Source of the DNA: Synechococcus sp. JA-3-3Ab
GTDB taxonomy: Bacteria; Cyanobacteriota; Cyanobacteriia; Thermostichales; Thermostichaceae
DNA length: 64,000 nucleotides
NCBI RefSeq assembly: GCF_000013205.1
Contig: NC_007775.1
Location: forward strand, 992,001 to 1,056,000
Direction: 5' to 3'
A model generated the notes under the pieces. It had not been told where the DNA came from. It made no database searches and saw nothing but the letters and a program-made list of their open reading frames with translations. Position 1 is the first letter of the stretch, and each line of letters starts with the position of its first letter. Positions 35,704-44,397 of the stretch are shown here, piece after piece. The position numbers and the translations under genes are program-made.

Positions 35704-37731
35704 ATGAAGGATACCAAGACCACAGCTCCGCGCGTTCTTCTCAACTGGCCAGCTCCGCCAGACTACATCCCGCCCCCTCTGCTTTCAGACCAGCAGGTTA
35801 CTCTTTGTCCAAGAGCTAAAGGTTTTGGCCTTGGCTTTGCCAACCTCCCCGAAGACTTGGTGGAATGCCCCGAAGGAGACTATGACCTGTTTGACTTTGT
35901 CGGCAACTCTGAGAAGATTCCTGATAAGGAGTTTGATCTAGTAATCATTTGGACTTCTAGCTTTGACCAGAGTACTCCCTTAAACAGTAAGAAGTTTGGC
36001 TGCCCAACTGTTTTACTGGCGGGTGATACCCATCATTGGAAGTTTCCCGTCAATCACCTGCTAGCCTACTGGGCTACCGAAGGCTTTGATTATGTGGCCA
36101 CTGCCTACAACCGCCAGCACCTGCACTGGTTTGCCACAGCGGGTGCGGAAAACCTGGCCTGGCTGCCCCTTATATCCATGCGCCCTATTGCCCACGAGTG
36201 GGTAGAAGTGAGAGAAAACCAAATCGTCTTCATTGGCCAGCAAGGTTCTCGACACCCCAGACGCTCTCGCCTTGTTCAGGCTTTGAAGGAAGCTGATTTC
36301 CCTATCCTTATCAAAACTGCCAATCGCATAGAAGCAGCCGACCGCTTTGCCAGCTCGCTGATTTCGTTTAACTGTAGCCAAAATGGAGATCTGAATCTTC
36401 GGAATTTGGAAGTGATTTCGGTAGGCGGCTTTTTGCTGACAGACCGTCTTTCTTTTGCCTCCGGCTTCGACGAGCTGCTGGTACCAGGAGTTTACTGCGA
36501 CACCTACGACTCGGAAGGGGAACTTTTGGAAAAGGTTCGCTACTACCTCGACCATCCGCAAGAGGCCATCGAAATTGCCCGCCGCGCCTACCACGCCTTC
36601 GATGAACAGTGGCACCCCCGCCACCGCATCCAGAATCTGCTGGACTGGGTATTTGGCGGAGAGCTGCCGGAGCCCTTTTGCTACTCGCCCCGTTCCGAGG
36701 TGCGCCATTTTGTCAGCACCTCCAGCGCCGAGCTGCTGGACAGTCGCCTGGGGATTTACGAGCCGATTCAGGAGCTGCATCGGGTGCAAGAGCGGCTGAA
36801 GGTGTTTCTCAGCCGGAACTGCCCTGGGGTGATTGCTGCTGACTTGCTGGACTTGCCGCGGCTGGAGCTGTATGTGGAAGGGGGCTTTGCGGATCCCTGT
36901 GCTTTGCTGCAGCAGCGGGGTGTGGCCGAGCGGGTGCACGAGCTAACAGGGGAGCCAGCAAGCTGGCCTGTGTTTGATGCAGCTGTGTGCATGGTTGAAG
37001 ACCTGCAGAGGCTGGGGCAACCTGTGAAGGCCAACTTTGCCTTCGTCTTGGGAGAAGATCATCAGCTTCTCTTTACCGAGGCAAGTCGGGTGATGGAAAC
37101 GCGGCTGCAGCGTTTTACCATAAATCAGTTTATGTGTGTGATACGCCTCTACGAGGAGACGTTTTTTTATGAGGCGACTTATCTTAACTTTCCTTCATTT
37201 ATTTCCGATATTTCCGAAGTGAAGACTGTCATTGACGTTGGATCTGGCATAGGACTTGCCAGTGTCTGTTTTCGCGGATTTTGCCCGGATGCAGTTATTC
37301 ACTGTTTTGAGGCGGATCCCTTGGCTTTGCACCTGCTGCAGCAGAATGCTCTTAGTTTGGGCAACTGCCATGTGCATCCAGTGGGCCTAGCGGGGCAGAA
37401 TAGCTCCAAGACTCGTCGTCTGTGGCCGGAAGACTCTCAGACAGAGTGGGGAGTGGAGCGGGTGCTGGTTTTCCGGGAAGCCAGGACAGCCCTACGGGAT
37501 CTAGGTCTAGAGCGCATCGATGTGCTCCGGGTGGCAACAGGTGGGCAGGAGGTGGAGGTGTTGGCCAGTTTGGAGCCATGGCTCAAAGACATCAAGGTCA
37601 TCTATGTGGAGTTTTGCTCGGAGCAAGACCGCAAGCAGATTGACCAGATGTTGGATCCCTCTCACATGATCTGGCAGGGGGAGATCATAGCTGGTCAAAA
37701 AGGATCCCTCTGCTATCTGCGCAGAGCTTAG
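35704..37731 (+). CDS. Glycosyltransferase (CgeB-like) fused to FkbM-type methyltransferase
   Basis: The 675-residue protein has an N-terminal GT-B-like region (about 1-320; DLVIIWTSSFDQ, IVFIGQQGSRHPRRSRLVQAL, LRNLEVISVGGFLLTDRLS, GVYCDTYDSEGELLEKVRYY) resembling the CgeB/glycosyltransferase group. After a helical linker, the C-terminal FkbM-like methyltransferase domain (about 480-670) has TVIDVGSGIGLASVCFRGF and VIHCFEADPLALHLLQQNA. The last part has IDVLRVATGGQEVEVLASLE, where the usual acidic KxDxEG motif is altered to RVATGGQ, so methyltransferase activity may be weakened. It stands in tandem with the next multi-domain gene, 36 bp away. Confidence 0.82.
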   Translation: MKDTKTTAPRVLLNWPAPPDYIPPPLLSDQQVTLCPRAKGFGLGFANLPEDLVECPEGDYDLFDFVGNSEKIPDKEFDLVIIWTSSFDQSTPLNSKKFGCPTVLLAGDTHHWKFPVNHLLAYWATEGFDYVATAYNRQHLHWFATAGAENLAWLPLISMRPIAHEWVEVRENQIVFIGQQGSRHPRRSRLVQALKEADFPILIKTANRIEAADRFASSLISFNCSQNGDLNLRNLEVISVGGFLLTDRLSFASGFDELLVPGVYCDTYDSEGELLEKVRYYLDHPQEAIEIARRAYHAFDEQWHPRHRIQNLLDWVFGGELPEPFCYSPRSEVRHFVSTSSAELLDSRLGIYEPIQELHRVQERLKVFLSRNCPGVIAADLLDLPRLELYVEGGFADPCALLQQRGVAERVHELTGEPASWPVFDAAVCMVEDLQRLGQPVKANFAFVLGEDHQLLFTEASRVMETRLQRFTINQFMCVIRLYEETFFYEATYLNFPSFISDISEVKTVIDVGSGIGLASVCFRGFCPDAVIHCFEADPLALHLLQQNALSLGNCHVHPVGLAGQNSSKTRRLWPEDSQTEWGVERVLVFREARTALRDLGLERIDVLRVATGGQEVEVLASLEPWLKDIKVIYVEFCSEQDRKQIDQMLDPSHMIWQGEIIAGQKGSLCYLRRA

Positions 37732-37767
37732 AAGTAGAATCTTGAAAAGAGAGGAGATGCGAAAGTC

Positions 37768-40461
37768 ATGAACTCAACTATCATCGTTACGGGTGCTGAC
37801 AGCAAGTTTTTTGAATTAGTCCAAGGGACTATCCTCTCTATCCGAGAGAAGCCGCAGGGATACTATCTGGACATTGGATTCCTCGATACAGGCTGCACAC
37901 CAGAGCAGTTGCAGTGGATAAGTCAGTACGTTGACCATATCGTTGAGCCAAGTTGGAATTATAACGTTCCAAATAGTAGTAGCCAACCCAGTTATCTTAA
38001 AGCTCTGGTATCTAGACCATTTCTACCTAAGTATTTTCCGGGCTATGAGGTTTATATTTGGATTGATGCAGACGCTTGGCTCCAAGATTGGTTTGCAATT
38101 GAACTGCTCACTCTAGGAGCAAGAAGAAAAGGGTTTTCAATAGTTCCCGAGTTAGTAGCTAAGCATGTTAACAGATTCTGGATGCAAACCTGGATAACTT
38201 GGCACTACCACAAATATTTCCATCACACCGAGTTTAATCGCCTAGAAATAGAGCCTTTGTTGAACGCTGGTGTATTCTCCGGGGCTAGACAGTCTATTCA
38301 CTGGTCAACATGGGCAAGAAGGATAGAGCAAGCTATGTCCAGACACCTTGATTTATGGACAGATCAGTTCGCTTTAAATGTTTCTATCTATAAAGATTTA
38401 GGTCTGGATAGAGTTGAGCTTCTGCCATTGAGTTGCAACTGGTTAGCTCACTACCAGCTACCTTTGTGGGATCCTCAAAGGAAGCTCTGGGTAGATCCTT
38501 TTCCACCTCATGATCCAATAGGAGTTATACATCTTACGGCTGATGTTAAGACAAGGCTAACTCATATTGTACTTACGACTGAAGGTTTCAAGGTTGAAGC
38601 TAGCTTGCGATATCCAGACAAGAACTCTCTCCCGATCAAAAGATACGATTATGTATCGCCTTACCAGAGGAGAATACATCTTGACTATAGCTTCCCTTTA
38701 ATGACTGCAGTGGATCCCAACTGTCACCCCTGGCCCTACTTGCGGAAAGAGGTTCCCCATCTTTGGCACACAGACTTACGTCAGCCAACTATTGGTTTTG
38801 TTAGCCGAGATGAAGCACACATCTTGTACAATACTGCGCTTAAGTTTCAAGGAAAACCTGCTTTAGAGATTGGGTGTTGGCTAGGCTGGTCAACTGCTCA
38901 CCTTGCTGCAGGAGGAGTTGTTCTTGATGTGGTGGATCCTGCTTTAACTAATCCTCAAATTTATGAAAGTGTGGATCAGTCTCTTCGCTCAGCGGGAGTT
39001 CGCTCCAATGTCAACCTATATCCCGGCTACAGTCCAGAGAAAGTAGAAGAGATTGCTCAGGAAAATGACCGCCGCTGGTCTTTGATCTACATCGATGGAA
39101 ATCATGACGCGCCAGCTCCTCTTCGCGATGCTCAGGTGGCAGAGCGTTACGCTGCTGAAGATGCTCTAGTTCTCTTTCACGACCTTGCCTCACCAGATGT
39201 AGCTGAGGGCTTAAACTACCTAAGGGATCGAGGCTGGAACACGATGATCTACCAAACCATGCAGATTATGGGCGTGGCTTGGCGAGGCAACGTCCAGCCT
39301 GTGGAGCATATTCCGGATCCCAATATGGATTGGACTCTGCCAGAGCATTTGAAGGAGTACCCGGTATGCAACCTCGAGCTATCGAGAGTCTTGGAAAAGG
39401 TTAAGGCTTTTACCTTGCTGGGCTTTGAGCGTCTTTGGAATCTCTACCTTTTGGCCAAGCGAGTCTGCCAAGAGGACATCCCTGGAAACTTTGTTGAGTG
39501 TGGTGTTTACAAAGGAGGCAGCTCTACACTGCTGGCTTGGGTGATCAAAAACTACAGCCGCCGACCGCGGAAAGTTTACGCTTTTGACACTTTCGCCGGG
39601 ATGCCTCAGCCAACAGAAGTAGACCGAGATTATCGAGGAGTTTTCGCCAATAATACTCCCTACGGAGCTGGAGCTTTGGGTGCTCCTATCTCGGAGAACT
39701 TGGAGGTAATCAGTAAGGAACTAGGAGTTTGGGATCTCATTGTTCCTGTGCAGGGATTGTTTGCTGACACATTGCCAGCTTACCGCGACCAGGTAGGCGA
39801 AATTGCTTTGCTACATGCAGATGCAGACTGGTATCAGTCCACAGTCGATATCTTTCATCATCTCTACAGTCAGGTTAACTCTCAAGGATTTATCCAAATT
39901 GACGACTATGGACATTGGCAGGGATGCCGAGACGCTGTTCACGACTTTGAGCAAGAAATTCAGGCTTTCTTTCGGTTACACAGCATTGACTACTCAGGGG
40001 TCTGGGTAAGCCTGTCTGAGAACCTGCCAATAGTGAGAGATAGCTCAACAGTGACTTTGCCCCAAGCCGGGATCCGCCTGAGCAAGTTTAACGTCGTTCT
40101 TTTCCCTTACTGGGAGATGGAGACAGAGCAACTTATTCAAGAGTTGGAGCAGCTACTGCAGCAAATCCTGATTAGCCCCAATCCAAAAGATTATGCTCTT
40201 ATTTTGCTAGGGGATCCAAGCCCACAGCTAGCTAATGAGACACTGGAAATTGCGGCGGGGAACGTAACTCTCAAGTTGATGGAAGAGGGGCGCGAGATAT
40301 CTGAGGAGCCATTCTGTTCTCTGGTCTCCGGTTTAAACGCCTGGCAGTGGGAGAGGCTGATTCAGCACATGAACTATCGCTATCCGCTGAAGCGGGAGCG
40401 TTTTCCTCAAGGACTGCGGCCTGCTGTGCAGAAGCTGCCCGTTTTGTTAATTGCCCAGTGA
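37768..40461 (+). CDS. Three-domain protein: GT8-like glycosyltransferase, class I methyltransferase, TylF-type methyltransferase
   Basis: The 897-residue protein has an N-terminal glycosyltransferase-like domain (about 1-270; IIVTGADSKFFELVQGTILS, VYIWIDADAWLQDW with the DxD motif). The second domain is a SAM-dependent methyltransferase (about 345-500; ALEIGCWLGWSTAHLAAGG, LIYIDGNHDAPAPLRDAQV), and the third a TylF/macrocin O-methyltransferase-type domain (about 555-760; GNFVECGVYKGGSSTLLAWV, KVYAFDTFAGMPQPTE, LLHADADWYQSTVDIFHHLY). A fourth region of about 100 residues at the end is unrecognised. It would add and methylate a sugar in one polypeptide. AT content is raised, which suggests transfer or a different history from the core genome. 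Confidence 0.82.
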   Translation: MNSTIIVTGADSKFFELVQGTILSIREKPQGYYLDIGFLDTGCTPEQLQWISQYVDHIVEPSWNYNVPNSSSQPSYLKALVSRPFLPKYFPGYEVYIWIDADAWLQDWFAIELLTLGARRKGFSIVPELVAKHVNRFWMQTWITWHYHKYFHHTEFNRLEIEPLLNAGVFSGARQSIHWSTWARRIEQAMSRHLDLWTDQFALNVSIYKDLGLDRVELLPLSCNWLAHYQLPLWDPQRKLWVDPFPPHDPIGVIHLTADVKTRLTHIVLTTEGFKVEASLRYPDKNSLPIKRYDYVSPYQRRIHLDYSFPLMTAVDPNCHPWPYLRKEVPHLWHTDLRQPTIGFVSRDEAHILYNTALKFQGKPALEIGCWLGWSTAHLAAGGVVLDVVDPALTNPQIYESVDQSLRSAGVRSNVNLYPGYSPEKVEEIAQENDRRWSLIYIDGNHDAPAPLRDAQVAERYAAEDALVLFHDLASPDVAEGLNYLRDRGWNTMIYQTMQIMGVAWRGNVQPVEHIPDPNMDWTLPEHLKEYPVCNLELSRVLEKVKAFTLLGFERLWNLYLLAKRVCQEDIPGNFVECGVYKGGSSTLLAWVIKNYSRRPRKVYAFDTFAGMPQPTEVDRDYRGVFANNTPYGAGALGAPISENLEVISKELGVWDLIVPVQGLFADTLPAYRDQVGEIALLHADADWYQSTVDIFHHLYSQVNSQGFIQIDDYGHWQGCRDAVHDFEQEIQAFFRLHSIDYSGVWVSLSENLPIVRDSSTVTLPQAGIRLSKFNVVLFPYWEMETEQLIQELEQLLQQILISPNPKDYALILLGDPSPQLANETLEIAAGNVTLKLMEEGREISEEPFCSLVSGLNAWQWERLIQHMNYRYPLKRERFPQGLRPAVQKLPVLLIAQ

Positions 40462-40527
40462 GAGCCCCATTCTCTGCCTTTGCCTGCCCTTTATCCCCAA
40501 CCTAATTGGGGGGAAAGGTCTCTACTT

Positions 40528-41253
40528 TTAAAGGGCATCGGGATCCACCCCTAGTTCTCGTAGCTTTTGGGCCAGGCGCTCGGCGCGTTGCCGTTCCTGC
40601 TCAGCCCTTTGCCGCTCCAGCTCAGCCTCGGTGGGCACTAGTTCACCAGAAGAAGTGGCCCACCGAATCCATGTGGTCTCGATGTCCCGAAACCTGCCCT
40701 TCCATTTCACCAGGTACAGTCCCAAAACCTCGCTCGGCAGGCGACCTTCTGCATCGAATTCAATTGGCTCATAGTGGTCGCCCCTCAGCCGAAACCCTGC
40801 CCAGTCTTCTGGCTCAAACGGGCTAAACCAAAAGTACTCCGGCACCCGGATGATTTGCTCGTAAAGCTGCTTTTTGCTTGTCTTGTCATCCTGGGCAGTG
40901 CTGGGAGAAAGAAGCTCAATCACCACGTCTGGCCCTTTGCCCCGCTCCCAAATCACCCAGCTTTTGCGCTCCCCCTTGGGCACTCCCAGCACCACGAAAT
41001 AGTCGGGCCCTGGGAAATTGCGGCTGCGGGCCTGCTCCAAGCTGTAGTAGAGGAACATGTTGCCGCTGACAAAGCCATCGGGGCGCTGCTGCAGCCAGGT
41101 TTGGGTGACGGAGATGAGCAAGTCCATCTGGCATTTATGTCGCCAGCTTTCCATAGGTACGCCGTCGTCGTAGGGGAGCTCGTCTTGGGTAGGGGGCCAT
41201 TCGGTTAGATAAATCGGATCCGGCACCTCAATAATCGGATTGGGGTTGGTCAT
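40528..41253 (-). CDS. Uma2-family putative endonuclease (DUF820)
   Basis: The 241-residue protein has the PD-(D/E)xK-type motifs of the family: MFLYYSLEQARSRNFPGPDYFVVLG (in two parts), PDVVIELLSPSTAQDDKTSKK and YEQIIRVPEYFWFSPFE. The highly charged tail (ELERQRAEQERQRAERLAQK) is probably a coiled coil. Uma2 proteins are very numerous in cyanobacteria, and no function is established beyond predicted nuclease activity. It lies next to a damaged paralogue. Confidence 0.88.
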   Translation of the reverse strand: MTNPNPIIEVPDPIYLTEWPPTQDELPYDDGVPMESWRHKCQMDLLISVTQTWLQQRPDGFVSGNMFLYYSLEQARSRNFPGPDYFVVLGVPKGERKSWVIWERGKGPDVVIELLSPSTAQDDKTSKKQLYEQIIRVPEYFWFSPFEPEDWAGFRLRGDHYEPIEFDAEGRLPSEVLGLYLVKWKGRFRDIETTWIRWATSSGELVPTEAELERQRAEQERQRAERLAQKLRELGVDPDAL

Positions 41254-41275
41254 TGCCTGTTCTCCTCTCTTTTCT

Positions 41276-41983
41276 TCACAAGGTATCGGGATCCACCCCT
41301 AGTTCTCGTAGCTTTTGGGCCAGGCACTCGGCGCGTTGCCGTTCCTGCTCAGCTCGCTGACGCTCGATCTTCTCGGCTTCCTCTGGTGTGGGTACCATCT
41401 CACCATGGGGGAAAAAATACCGGAGCTGCCGGTTGTGAACACCTAGATACAGCCCCAACACTTCGCTCCAGCGCCACCCCTGCTCCGTTGGCCCAATCTC
41501 TTCATACTGTTCCCCCCTCAGTCGCCAACCCATAAACTCCTGCGTTTCGGGAGAAAAGTAGAAGTACTCCGGTGTCCTAAAAATCCTTTCGTAAAGCTCC
41601 CGCTTCTCACCTCGATCCACTTTGGCTGTTGATTCCGAAAGCAGCTCGACGATCAAATCCGGGTACTTGCCCCCTTTTTCCCACACCACCCAAGAGGGGC
41701 GGGGGCGGTTTTCTACCCCTTTGACCAAAAACAGATCTGGGCCGCGGAAGTCTTTGCTTTTGAGTTACTCTCGGCTGTAGTCAACGGTGAGGTTCCAGGC
41801 AAGGAAGTAGTCGTTGCGGTCTTGCCAGAGACAATTGAGGTAGCTCAGCAGGATCAAAAGCTGCAGAGCGCGGAGGGAGTGTTCCATTTCGGCTTCATCG
41901 CTAGCTTCTGGGCCGAGGGCATGAGCTCCGCCAGTTGCCGGCGGGTGAGGGGAGTGTTTTCTTGGGTTAGGCGTTGGGAGCAA
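41276..41983 (-). pseudogene. Uma2-family gene with an in-frame stop codon
   Basis: Reading through one TAA at about 41766-41768 joins the N-terminal part (RNDYFLAWNLTVDYSRE) and the catalytic part (LKSKDFRGPDLFLVKG, YPDLIVELLSESTAKVDRGE). In intact paralogues the stop position is usually Gln, and CAA to TAA is a single base change. The C-terminal tail is almost identical to that of the gene at 40528. A shorter protein starting at GTG 41728 would lack the first catalytic strand, so the gene is probably dead. Confidence 0.75.
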
Positions 41984-42022
41984 GCAAGTGAATTGGCTAT
42001 CGGCAGGTTAACCCCTGATCCC

Positions 42023-43054
42023 TTACCTCCCACCGTTTTGCTCCAACTTGGCTACCCGCGCTTCCAGCTTGCGCAGGGCCCGCTGCAGCTCGGGCAGATG
42101 CCGTTGGACTGCCATGCTCCTACGCCATTCGGCAATGGGTTGGTGGGGGTAGCCGGCCACGGTTTGACCAGCGGGGACGTCGCTGGTTACTCCTGTCTGG
42201 GCAGCCACGCGTACGCCATCGCCAATGTGCAGGTGCCCAGCCAGGCCACATTGCCCAGCCAAGATGACGTGGTGGCCCAATTGGGTGCTGCCGGCAATGC
42301 CCACCTGAGCCACGATCAAGCAGTGGGATCCCGTCTTCACGCCGTGGCCAATCTGCACTAGGTTGTCAATCTTGGTGCCCCGGCCAATGCGGGTCTCGCC
42401 AACAGCGGCCCGGTCGATAGTGGTGTTGCTGCCCACCTCTACGCCGTCTTCCAGCACCACCCGGCCTGCCTGCAGCATGCGCCGCCAGGAGCCGTCGGGA
42501 AGAGGAATGTGGCCAAAGCCGTCGTCGCCAATGACCGCGCCGCTGTGGATGAGGCAGTCGTCGCCAATTTCGGTGCGCTCGTGAATAACGCAGTTGGCGA
42601 AAAGCTGACACCGGGATCCAACCCGCACGTGGGGGTAGATGGTTACGTTGGGGTGGATTTGGGTGTAGTCGCCAATTTTCACCCCTTCCATCACCACCAC
42701 ATGGGGCCCAATGGCTACCCCCTCCCCCAACTCCACGCTGGGATCGATCACAGCGGTGGGATGGATCCCAACAGGCAAGCGATAGGGCTGGTAAAACAGC
42801 TCGATGGCCTGGGCAAAGAGCAGACGGGGATCCTTCCCTCGCAGGCAAGCAATGGGGCGGGGTAGAACCAGCGATTCCTCCACAATGACGGCGCTGGCTT
42901 GGGTCTGCTCCAGCAAGGGTAGGTAGCGGGCTTCACTGAGAAAACTCAGCTCTCCTGGGCGCGCCTCTGCTAGGCTAGCCACGCCGTGAATTTCTAGGGT
43001 GGGATCTCCCTCGTAGGGGCATCCCAATTTTTGGGCGATCTCCTGTAGCTGCAT
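42023..43054 (-). CDS. lpxD: UDP-3-O-acylglucosamine N-acyltransferase
   Basis: The 343-residue protein has the LpxD N-terminal uridine-binding domain ([20 protein letters not shown]) and a left-handed beta-helix of hexapeptide repeats ([40 protein letters not shown]). The catalytic His is in [13 protein letters not shown]. It transfers a 3-hydroxyacyl chain from ACP to the amino group of UDP-3-O-acylglucosamine in lipid A synthesis. The C-terminal helical extension ([20 protein letters not shown]) is usual. Confidence 0.95.
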   Translation of the reverse strand: MQLQEIAQKLGCPYEGDPTLEIHGVASLAEARPGELSFLSEARYLPLLEQTQASAVIVEESLVLPRPIACLRGKDPRLLFAQAIELFYQPYRLPVGIHPTAVIDPSVELGEGVAIGPHVVVMEGVKIGDYTQIHPNVTIYPHVRVGSRCQLFANCVIHERTEIGDDCLIHSGAVIGDDGFGHIPLPDGSWRRMLQAGRVVLEDGVEVGSNTTIDRAAVGETRIGRGTKIDNLVQIGHGVKTGSHCLIVAQVGIAGSTQLGHHVILAGQCGLAGHLHIGDGVRVAAQTGVTSDVPAGQTVAGYPHQPIAEWRRSMAVQRHLPELQRALRKLEARVAKLEQNGGR

Positions 43055-43069
43055 CAGGCTCGAGATCCT

Positions 43070-43636
43070 CTACGATTGCAGCAGCCGCACATCCATCACG
43101 GTTCCACGCAAGTTGTAGCTAAAGGTCTCGAGCTCCAGGGGAACGCCGACTTTGACGCGGTTGTTGCCTAGGACAATGCCATTTTCTGTCTGCTGGCCCC
43201 GTCCCCGCAAGGTAAACACCAGATCAAAGCGGTAGGGCTCGGGGTCAGGCAAGTTTTCGACCCGTCCATCGGGAAAAACCACCGGCACAGTGCGGCTGAC
43301 GTTTTCCACCCGCACCACCTCCACCTGGCCGTAGGGTTGGTTGCGGATGATCAAGTCGGCCTTCTGACCTGCTTGAAAAGGTTCCAGGGATCGGCTGCTG
43401 ACTCCCCGCACAATCATATCCACTTCCACCGGCAGCGTGGGGCCACCCCCCACCTGGACGACGCTGCCCGCCTGCCGCCCTGGCAAAAACAGGACAGCCA
43501 CAATCGCCGCCACCACAATTGCCAGCGCCCCCAGATCCAGGAGACTGACTTTGCCCAGGAGACGCCCCTGTTGGTCGACGAGCCGCATGGCCCTCTTTTC
43601 TCCAACCCACTGTCCCTGATTGTAGGGCACAGCCAT
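43070..43636 (-). CDS. DUF4330 single-pass membrane protein
   Basis: The N terminus MRLVDQQGRLLGKVSLLDLG (reached from ATG 43636 or 43588) leads to one membrane helix (ALAIVVAAIVAVLFLPG) and a soluble domain of about 130 residues (VDMIVRGVSSRSLEPFQAGQ, FDLVFTLRGRG). This matches the DUF4330 family of cyanobacteria, which has no known function. It ends 15 bp upstream of lpxD on the same strand, so the two are probably co-transcribed. Confidence 0.85.
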   Translation of the reverse strand: MAVPYNQGQWVGEKRAMRLVDQQGRLLGKVSLLDLGALAIVVAAIVAVLFLPGRQAGSVVQVGGGPTLPVEVDMIVRGVSSRSLEPFQAGQKADLIIRNQPYGQVEVVRVENVSRTVPVVFPDGRVENLPDPEPYRFDLVFTLRGRGQQTENGIVLGNNRVKVGVPLELETFSYNLRGTVMDVRLLQS

Positions 43637-43753
43637 GGCAGCTTCCCCGCCCGTAAAGCCGCTTGAGGAACTCACCTCTAGAGGGACTCAAAGGCCCCGT
43701 CTCCCTCCTGACCGAGGATGGTCTGGGCCAATAACCTCAGGTTGACCTGGAGA

Positions 43754-44152
43754 TGGAGCTGACGGGAGTCGAACCCGTGTCCGAGATGGGTACTGGGGGT
43801 TCACTCCTTCACAGGCTTAGCCTCTCTGACCCTCGAGGCGGGGATCGCCGTTTAGATCCCGGCGATGGGAATTCTCCGCCTAGCCTTAGGCTCTCCCTCG
43901 ACGGAGCCAAAGAAGAGAGCTGCACCCGTTGGGGTTGTGATCCGCCCACTTAACGGGGTCGTGAGAGGATCCTCGAGCTCAGAGTAAGTTCTTGGTTACT
44001 GAGCCTTAGGCAGCCAGAGCGGCCGCTTTACGAGCAAAAGGTACGACGTTGTTCGCACGTACTGTGTTGAGCCTGGTGGTAACGGGATAAGCTCAATCCC
44101 GACCTGCATCATGAACCCTTGTTCGCCACCCCGTCGAAACCGTTACAGCCCC
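43754..44152 (-). ncRNA. ssrA: tmRNA (transfer-messenger RNA)
   Basis: The 5' end GGGGCTGTAACGGTTTCGAC and the 3' end GGGTTCGACTCCCGTCAGCT followed by CCA form the tRNA-like acceptor and T arm. The resume frame encodes the degradation tag ANNVVPFARKAAALAA and stops at TAA. The tag is a variant of the common cyanobacterial ANNIVPFARK... tag. The molecule rescues stalled ribosomes. It is one-piece and 399 nt long. It is divergent from tRNA-Lys. Confidence 0.97.
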
Positions 44153-44218
44153 AGGGTTTGGCTAAACCTAGAATAGCAAAATCCTTGGGGATCTGGCTAG
44201 AGCTTCCTTCTGCTAATA

Positions 44219-44243
44219 TGACAGAAGTTGTGCTATTCTGTCA
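44219..44243. promoter_or_regulatory. Perfect dyad between tmRNA and tRNA-Lys
   Basis: TGACAGAA, nine bases, then TTCTGTCA lie in the 104-bp gap between two divergent RNA genes. It may be an operator or a structural feature of the two promoters. No regulator can be named. Confidence 0.4.
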
Positions 44244-44256
44244 GAGCTGCAAACTT

Positions 44257-44328
44257 GGGTCGGTAGCTCAGCGGTAGAGCACTCGGCTTTTAACCGATTG
44301 GCCCAGGGTTCGAATCCCTGCCGACCCA
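44257..44328 (+). tRNA. tRNA-Lys (TTT)
   Basis: The cloverleaf has the acceptor GGGTCGG pairing with CCGACCC, the D arm GCTC..GAGC, the anticodon loop CTTTTAA with TTT, and the T arm GGGTTCGAATCCC. The discriminator is A; CCA is not encoded. It lies 70 bp upstream of the nuclease/HerA-like cassette. tRNA and tmRNA genes are frequent integration sites, but no repeated copy of the tRNA 3' end is seen at the far side of the cassette. Confidence 0.95.
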
Positions 44329-44397
44329 GCTTTCAATGCCCTCTCTCCCCTGCCCCAGCCTAAGCTAGGATTCCAGGAGGCAGGTGGGAAAGGCGAG

